This document shows positions 5,586 through 7,406 of a stretch of DNA of 7,406 nucleotides, piece by piece. The stretch spans positions 1-7,406 of the forward strand of contig JAGCJD010000104.1 of the NCBI GenBank assembly GCA_017648425.1. The letters run 5' to 3'. Position numbers and translations under genes: made by a program. The notes under the pieces were generated by a model. It saw only the letters and a list, made by a program, of their open reading frames with translations. It made no database searches and had not been told where the DNA came from. Positions within the stretch are counted from its first letter, which is position 1; each line of letters opens with the position of its first letter. This DNA is from Clostridia bacterium (GTDB lineage: Bacteria > Bacillota > Clostridia > Oscillospirales > CAG-272).

Positions 5586-7406
5586 ATGTCAAATATTTCA
5601 GAGCGCGCGCAAAAGCTTTTGGAAAAAGCCAATTCACTTCCTTTATGTCCCGGTGTATATATCATGAAGGATAAATCGGGAAAGGTCATTTATGTTGGTA
5701 AATCGAGAAAGTTAAAGAATAGAGTTTCACAGTATTTTCAAAATTCTCAAAAAAATTTCAAGACATCCCGAATGGTATATTCAGTACATGATTTTGATTT
5801 TATAATCTGCAAAACCGAAATTGAGGCATTAACTCTTGAAAATACACTTATAAAGCAATATTCGCCAAAATACAACATTCGCCTTAAAGATGCAAAATCC
5901 TATCCATATATTAAGATAACTGACGGTGAATATCCGCGTATCATATTTACGCGAGAAAGAATATCCGATAAGGGAAAATATTTCGGGCCGTTTTCAGGAA
6001 CATCAACTGTTTATTCTGTACTTGATATACTTCACAAATCCTTAGGTATCCCAACATGCAAACGGAGCTTCCCAAAGGACATAGGAAAGGATCGTCCGTG
6101 CATATATTATCAAATGGGGCAGTGCTGCGGAGTTTGCACGGGTAAAGTATCCTCAAACGAATATAAGGCTCTTATCAACTGTGCTTCCGAGATCTTGCGT
6201 GGAAACACATCTGATGCAAAGAAAAACCTCACAAAGCAAATGCTTGATTTTGCCGAGAATGAGCATTTTGAAGCAGCAGCAAAGTGCAGAGATACAATAA
6301 ACGCCTTAGAAAAGCTCCACCAAAAGCAAAATGTAGTTGCATCAGCTAATGCGCAAATGGATGTTTTTGGCTTTTGGCAGGACGACCACTGTTCATGCAT
6401 TTCATGTCTTTATGTCAGAAACGGCGCGGTTATTGACAATAACGACTATGTTTTTGATGCAGACAAAGAGATAGATGAAAGCGCATTATCCGCCTTTTTA
6501 GTTGAGCATTACAATATACACGACACAATTCCAAAAGGAATAATAATTTCATTTATGCTTGACGATAATGACATAGAAACACTTCAAGAATATCTTTCAT
6601 GTAAGGCAGGATACAAAGTCACTGTACGCCGTCCACAGCGCGGTAGCATAAAGCAACTGTGTGACACTGTTGTATCAAACGCAGAGCAAAAAGCTATACA
6701 AAGCAAGATAGAGCTACAAAAAGATGAAAATAATCTGGTGATGCTCTCTGAAATTCTTGGGCTTGAGGTGTTACCCGAGAGAATAGAAGCTTACGATATA
6801 TCAAATATCGGATCGGAAAACATAACCGCAGGAATGATAGTATATAAAAATGGTAAGCTTTGCAAACAGGATTATCGTTCTTTCAATATAAAAAGCGTAG
6901 CTGGAACTGATGATTATGCTTCTATGAAAGAAGCTCTTTCGCGAAGAATATCACGCCTTTTTGAGGATAATATAGGTTCATTTTCGGAGCAGCCCGACCT
7001 AATTTTGATTGATGGCGGAAAAAATCATGTAAGCATCGTAAAGCAGGTATTGCAGTCGTTTGGGCTCAATATTCCCGTTTTTGGAATGGTTAAGGACGAT
7101 TACCACAAAACTCGCGCCTTGTGCACCGACACAGCAGAGATCAATATTGCAAAGAACAGATCTGTGTTTACCTTTATATATAAATTGCAAGAAGAGGTAC
7201 ACAGATTTACTGTTGGTAAAACCACAAATGCAAAGCGCTCTACATTAAAGCGCTCATCCCTTGAAAAGATAGGCGGTATTGGTCCTGCCAAGGCATCAAA
7301 GCTTTTAAAGCACTTTGGTACGCTAACTGCATTAAAGCAGGCATCTGAAGAAGATATAAGAAAGGTTTCAGGAATATCAATGGACGATGCCAAGAATGTA
7401 TATTTA
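5586..7406 (+). CDS. uvrC: Excinuclease ABC subunit UvrC (C-terminus cut by the window)
   Basis: UvrC makes both incisions around a DNA lesion in nucleotide excision repair after loading by UvrB. The frame is open for 607 codons to the window edge with no stop, so only a few residues are missing. The GIY-YIG nuclease (about 19-98) shows GVYIM, IYVGKSRKLKNRV and Glu85. Cys158, Cys172, Cys180 and Cys184 match the spacing of the [4Fe-4S] ligands reported in E. coli UvrC; Cys181 is extra. The UVR motif that binds UvrB is at about 210-245. The RNase H-like nuclease for the 5' cut has Asp404 (YDISNI), Asp443 (DDYASM), Asp476 (LIDGGK) and His539 (EEVHRF). Tandem helix-hairpin-helix motifs begin at about 559 (IGGIGPAKA; VSGISMDDA). 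GGAGGTGA at 5574-5581 sets the ATG. All catalytic residues are present. Confidence 0.97.
   Translation, partial: MSNISERAQKLLEKANSLPLCPGVYIMKDKSGKVIYVGKSRKLKNRVSQYFQNSQKNFKTSRMVYSVHDFDFIICKTEIEALTLENTLIKQYSPKYNIRLKDAKSYPYIKITDGEYPRIIFTRERISDKGKYFGPFSGTSTVYSVLDILHKSLGIPTCKRSFPKDIGKDRPCIYYQMGQCCGVCTGKVSSNEYKALINCASEILRGNTSDAKKNLTKQMLDFAENEHFEAAAKCRDTINALEKLHQKQNVVASANAQMDVFGFWQDDHCSCISCLYVRNGAVIDNNDYVFDADKEIDESALSAFLVEHYNIHDTIPKGIIISFMLDDNDIETLQEYLSCKAGYKVTVRRPQRGSIKQLCDTVVSNAEQKAIQSKIELQKDENNLVMLSEILGLEVLPERIEAYDISNIGSENITAGMIVYKNGKLCKQDYRSFNIKSVAGTDDYASMKEALSRRISRLFEDNIGSFSEQPDLILIDGGKNHVSIVKQVLQSFGLNIPVFGMVKDDYHKTRALCTDTAEINIAKNRSVFTFIYKLQEEVHRFTVGKTTNAKRSTLKRSSLEKIGGIGPAKASKLLKHFGTLTALKQASEEDIRKVSGISMDDAKNVYL

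Overview
The window reads as ordinary chromosomal DNA of an AT-rich, low-GC Gram-positive bacterium, most likely a member of the Clostridia (Ruminococcaceae/Oscillospiraceae-like). The basis is the strong AGGAGG-type ribosome binding sites, sigma-A promoters with near-consensus boxes, an HPr carrying both His15 and Ser46, and the clostridial flavour of RimM, TrmD and UvrC. I see no mobile element, CRISPR array, rRNA or tRNA. The assignment to a family is inference from protein style, not a search.

Layout. (1) Positions 1-233 hold the C-terminal end of a GlnQ-type amino-acid ABC transporter ATPase, reading right. (2) A perfect 20-bp-stem inverted repeat at 237-282 serves as a shared bidirectional terminator with the convergent yajC gene (288-572, minus strand). 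(3) A divergent promoter region (573-746) carries one near-perfect extended -10 promoter for yajC and one for rimM, with an AT-rich 10-bp-arm dyad between them. (4) A tightly spaced rightward operon follows: rimM, trmD, a 660-residue O-antigen-ligase/polymerase-like membrane protein, and two related single-pass membrane proteins that resemble the DUF4330 family (747-5041). Gaps are 1 to 16 nt, and two of the ribosome binding sites overlap the end of the preceding gene. (5) A 201-nt gap (5042-5242) with roughly helically phased A/T tracts and a sigma-A promoter leads to the gene for HPr (5243-5512). (6) A terminator/attenuator hairpin at 5526-5565 separates it from uvrC (5586 to the window end), which is open for 607 codons and is missing only its last few residues.

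How the genes work together. RimM and TrmD are the usual translation pair (30S maturation and tRNA m1G37 methylation), but the usual partners rpsP and rplS are absent on both sides. In their place is a membrane/cell-surface cassette: a polysaccharide ligase or polymerase-like protein plus two small anchored proteins with an outside domain. That cassette, co-transcribed with rimM-trmD, is the least understood part of the window. HPr (sugar phosphotransferase system and carbon regulation) next to uvrC (excision repair) recalls the clostridial neighbourhood in which uvrC lies close to HPr-kinase and related genes.

No clearly new defence or mobile system is visible. The best leads are the ligase/DUF4330-like cassette, the dyad between the divergent promoters, the phased A/T tracts ahead of the HPr gene, and the residue changes in the TrmD active site.
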